A stretch of DNA of 7,286 nt from Clostridiales bacterium UBA8960 (GTDB taxonomy: Bacteria; Bacillota; Clostridia; Peptostreptococcales; Acidaminobacteraceae). The stretch spans positions 1 through 7,286 of the forward strand of contig DMYC01000386.1 of NCBI GenBank assembly GCA_003482695.1, written 5' to 3'. Made by a program: the position numbers and the translations under genes. The notes below the pieces were generated by a model, which worked only from the letters and a program-made list of their open reading frames with translations, was not told where the DNA came from and searched no databases. Below, one piece after another: positions 6,364 through 7,286 of the stretch (within the stretch, counting starts at the first letter, position 1; every line of letters starts with the position of its first letter).

Positions 6364-6841
6364 GTTCAGACCACTTAAGTATAGTTCTTTGGTACACTTG
6401 ACGCAGGTGCTAAACGACGTGGAAATTTCTGCGTTTGATTATAGTGCCCTTGATTATGAGAAAATGCATTCTTTTGTCGTCATAGATGGTGACAACACAA
6501 TAGGGCTTTGCCTTTATACGTTCTTATCCGTTGACACGGCACTTGTGAAACTGGTTTATATCAAGCCGTCAGAAAGAAATTTAAAGTTGGGTGACGGGCT
6601 CTTAAGAGCCTCCCTGAACAGTATTGAAATTCATGGCGGCGAACGCGTCATTTTTGAAGGCAATTTGACTGAGCAAAGTTTCTATCTACACGAGGGAATG
6701 ACGAAACTAAACGACTTTTCCGAGGTGGAAATGGCTTCTTTTTCGCATGGAATGGAGTGGCTGGAAGATAGATATTATGCGTGTTGCAAGTCTATTTCAA
6801 GCTTTTTTAGCAAGCCGTGTAAAGGGCAGTCGAAACAGTGA
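6356..6841 (+). CDS. Small GNAT-like (putative N-acetyltransferase) protein downstream of scpB
   Basis: The 161-residue protein has the outline of the GCN5-related acetyltransferase fold. A central strand ALVKLVYIKPSE (62-73) is followed by RNLKLGDGLLRASL (74-87), in the place of the acetyl-CoA pyrophosphate loop (usual form R/Q-x-x-G-x-G/A). Further on come strand ERVIFEGN (96-103) and SFYLHEGMTKL (108-118), which resembles the late GNAT motif with the F-Y-x-x-x-G pattern. The loop is degenerate: Lys77 stands where the first Gly is normal, while Gly79 and Gly81 are kept. The tail holds three Cys (Cys143, Cys144, Cys155) and is basic. No substrate can be inferred. It overlaps scpB by 8 nt and so belongs to that operon. 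In Bacillus the GNAT protein RibT is encoded just upstream of scpA, but I cannot show orthology. The fold is likely, catalytic activity uncertain. Confidence 0.72.
   Translation: MIEFRPLKYSSLVHLTQVLNDVEISAFDYSALDYEKMHSFVVIDGDNTIGLCLYTFLSVDTALVKLVYIKPSERNLKLGDGLLRASLNSIEIHGGERVIFEGNLTEQSFYLHEGMTKLNDFSEVEMASFSHGMEWLEDRYYACCKSISSFFSKPCKGQSKQ
6597..6610. repeat. 14-bp perfect palindrome inside the GNAT-like gene
   Basis: GGCTCTTAAGAGCC reads the same on both strands. It encodes part of the degenerate acetyl-CoA-binding loop (Gly81-Leu82-Leu83-Arg84-Ala85). A palindrome of this size is expected roughly once per 16 kb by chance, so no function is claimed. Confidence 0.3.
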
Positions 6842-6928
6842 TTGTATACTGTAATACGAAAAGTCATCCATACAGTTTGAAAGCAAAATTGCAAATTATA
6901 AATATTTTCTGTCAAAATGAAATAATCC

Positions 6929-6956
6929 TTGCAAAACATTGTTGCTATGATATGAT
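6929..6956 (+). promoter_or_regulatory. Candidate promoter of the 2-oxoacid:ferredoxin oxidoreductase operon
   Basis: TTGCAA (6929-6934; four of six consensus bases) is followed after 16 nt by TATGAT (6951-6956; five of six). A second TATGAT overlaps it at 6946-6951. The stretch upstream (about 6881-6925) is very AT-rich and could act as an UP-type element. Transcription would begin near 6962-6963, about 21 nt before the start codon. This lies in the 142-nt gap between the GNAT-like gene and the ferredoxin gene, in which I see no other gene and no strong terminator. Confidence 0.55.
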
Positions 6957-6971
6957 TAAAATGTGAGTAAA

Positions 6972-6976
6972 GGAGG
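6972..6976 (+). promoter_or_regulatory. Shine-Dalgarno site that fixes the ferredoxin-subunit start
   Basis: AAAGGAGG has its GGAGG core 7 nt before ATG 6984. An in-frame GTG at 6963 lies upstream of this site and would place it inside the coding sequence, so ATG 6984 is the start. Confidence 0.85.
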
Positions 6977-6983
6977 ATTTCCA

Positions 6984-7211
6984 ATGGCTGATTCAAAAGA
7001 AAATTTAACCATACACATCAACGAATCGTGGTGTAAAGGTTGCGGTATATGTATCGCATTTTGTCCTAAGAAGGTATTGGGTTTTAACGAAAATGGTAAA
7101 GTAACGATGCTCGACAGAGAAAACTGTATTAAGTGCGGCTTGTGTCAAATGAGATGTCCGGATTTTGCAATTTTTTTAGGTCCGATTGAGGAGGTAAAGA
7201 ATAATGGCTAG
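6984..7211 (+). CDS. korD: 2-oxoacid:ferredoxin oxidoreductase delta subunit, 2x[4Fe-4S] ferredoxin (KorD/VorD type)
   Basis: This 75-residue ferredoxin-like subunit passes electrons from the thiamine-pyrophosphate centre of a 2-oxoacid oxidoreductase to free ferredoxin, in an oxygen-sensitive cytoplasmic complex. It has two full Cys-x2-Cys-x2-Cys-x3-Cys-Pro motifs: Cys17, 20, 23, 27 (CKGCGICIAFCP) and Cys48, 51, 54, 58 (CIKCGLCQMRCP). Both clusters should therefore be [4Fe-4S], with all eight ligands present. The spacing and the FNENGKVTMLDRENC linker are typical of the small delta subunit encoded first in korDABC-type operons. The next gene overlaps by 8 nt and encodes an alpha-subunit start, which supports the assignment. 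Sequence alone does not separate a 2-oxoglutarate enzyme (Kor) from a branched-chain 2-oxoacid enzyme (Vor). A candidate promoter lies just upstream. Confidence 0.88.
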   Translation: MADSKENLTIHINESWCKGCGICIAFCPKKVLGFNENGKVTMLDRENCIKCGLCQMRCPDFAIFLGPIEEVKNNG

Positions 7212-7286
7212 AAAAGTCAAGTTTCTTCAAGGCAATGAGGCGTGTGTAGAAGGCGCTTTAATGGCGGGAATGACATTCTACTCTGG
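7204..7286 (+). CDS. korA: 2-oxoacid:ferredoxin oxidoreductase alpha subunit, N-terminal fragment (KorA/VorB type; 3' truncated by window)
   Basis: Only the first 27 codons are in the window, starting MARKVKFLQGNEACVEGALM. The stretch QGNEACVEGALMAGMTFYSG matches the conserved opening of the alpha subunit (pyruvate:ferredoxin oxidoreductase N-terminal domain), which normally continues into a GYPITPSTEI-type motif beyond the window. The ATG at 7204 overlaps the end of the ferredoxin gene by 8 nt. Its SD GGAGG (7190-7194), 9 nt upstream, lies inside that gene, so the two are probably translationally coupled. The subunit would form the catalytic core with the beta subunit expected next. Whether the substrate is 2-oxoglutarate, a branched-chain or another 2-oxoacid cannot be told from this fragment. 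Confidence 0.85.
   Translation, partial: MARKVKFLQGNEACVEGALMAGMTFYS

Noticed and set aside
6597..6610. 14-bp palindrome as a functional operator or methylation site
   Set aside because: It is inside a coding sequence, a single copy, and of a size expected by chance nearly once in two windows of this length. Its similarity to the xerD terminator stem (GAGCC/GGCTC) is probably coincidental.
6883..6945. GCAA...TTGC near-palindromes (6883-6892 and 6931-6945) as Rex-type redox operators for the kor operon
   Set aside because: They do not fit the TTGTGAAN4TTCACAA-type Rex consensus, have short or mismatched arms, and lie in AT-rich sequence where such patterns are common.
6775..6996. 73-codon open frame on the minus strand across the 142-nt spacer
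   Set aside because: It starts inside the ferredoxin gene and ends inside the GNAT-like gene, has no recognisable motif or SD, and would run against a good candidate promoter on the other strand.

Overview
The window looks like ordinary core chromosome of an anaerobic, low-to-moderate-GC Firmicute, most likely one of the Clostridia. The grounds are: xerD-deoB-purine nucleoside phosphorylase, an order known from Bacillus and relatives; adjacent scpA-scpB; strong GGAGG ribosome binding sites, often about 5 nt from the start; and a ferredoxin-dependent 2-oxoacid oxidoreductase operon, which is typical of anaerobes. All genes are on the + strand. I cannot assign a genus from sequence alone.

Region 1 (1-367) is the C-terminal end of the recombinase XerD, cut by the window edge. 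A textbook intrinsic terminator overlaps the gene end, with the xerD stop codon in its loop. Region 2 (381-3752) is a nucleoside-salvage operon: deoB (phosphopentomutase), a trimeric-type purine nucleoside phosphorylase and pyrimidine-nucleoside phosphorylase. Together they phosphorolyse purine and pyrimidine (deoxy)nucleosides to free bases plus (deoxy)ribose-1-phosphate, then isomerise the sugar to the 5-phosphate. A long hairpin and T-run end the operon.

Region 3 (3753-6841) starts with a candidate promoter overlapped by an inverted repeat. It continues with four tightly packed, partly overlapping genes: a class II tRNA nucleotidyltransferase/poly(A) polymerase family protein, the condensin partners ScpA and ScpB, and a small divergent GNAT-like protein. 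Region 4 (6842-7286) is a 142-nt AT-rich spacer with a plausible promoter. It is followed by an 8-cysteine ferredoxin subunit (KorD-like) and the first 27 codons of the alpha subunit (KorA-like), which runs off the window.

I found no RNA gene, mobile element, CRISPR array or novel defence-type system. The points worth a second look are modest: a terminator placed so close to deoB that no ordinary promoter fits between them; an inverted repeat over the promoter of the tRNA-processing/condensin operon, with a very short predicted leader and a hairpin early in the first gene; an overlapping out-of-frame ATG at the scpB start; and the divergent GNAT-like protein next to scpAB.
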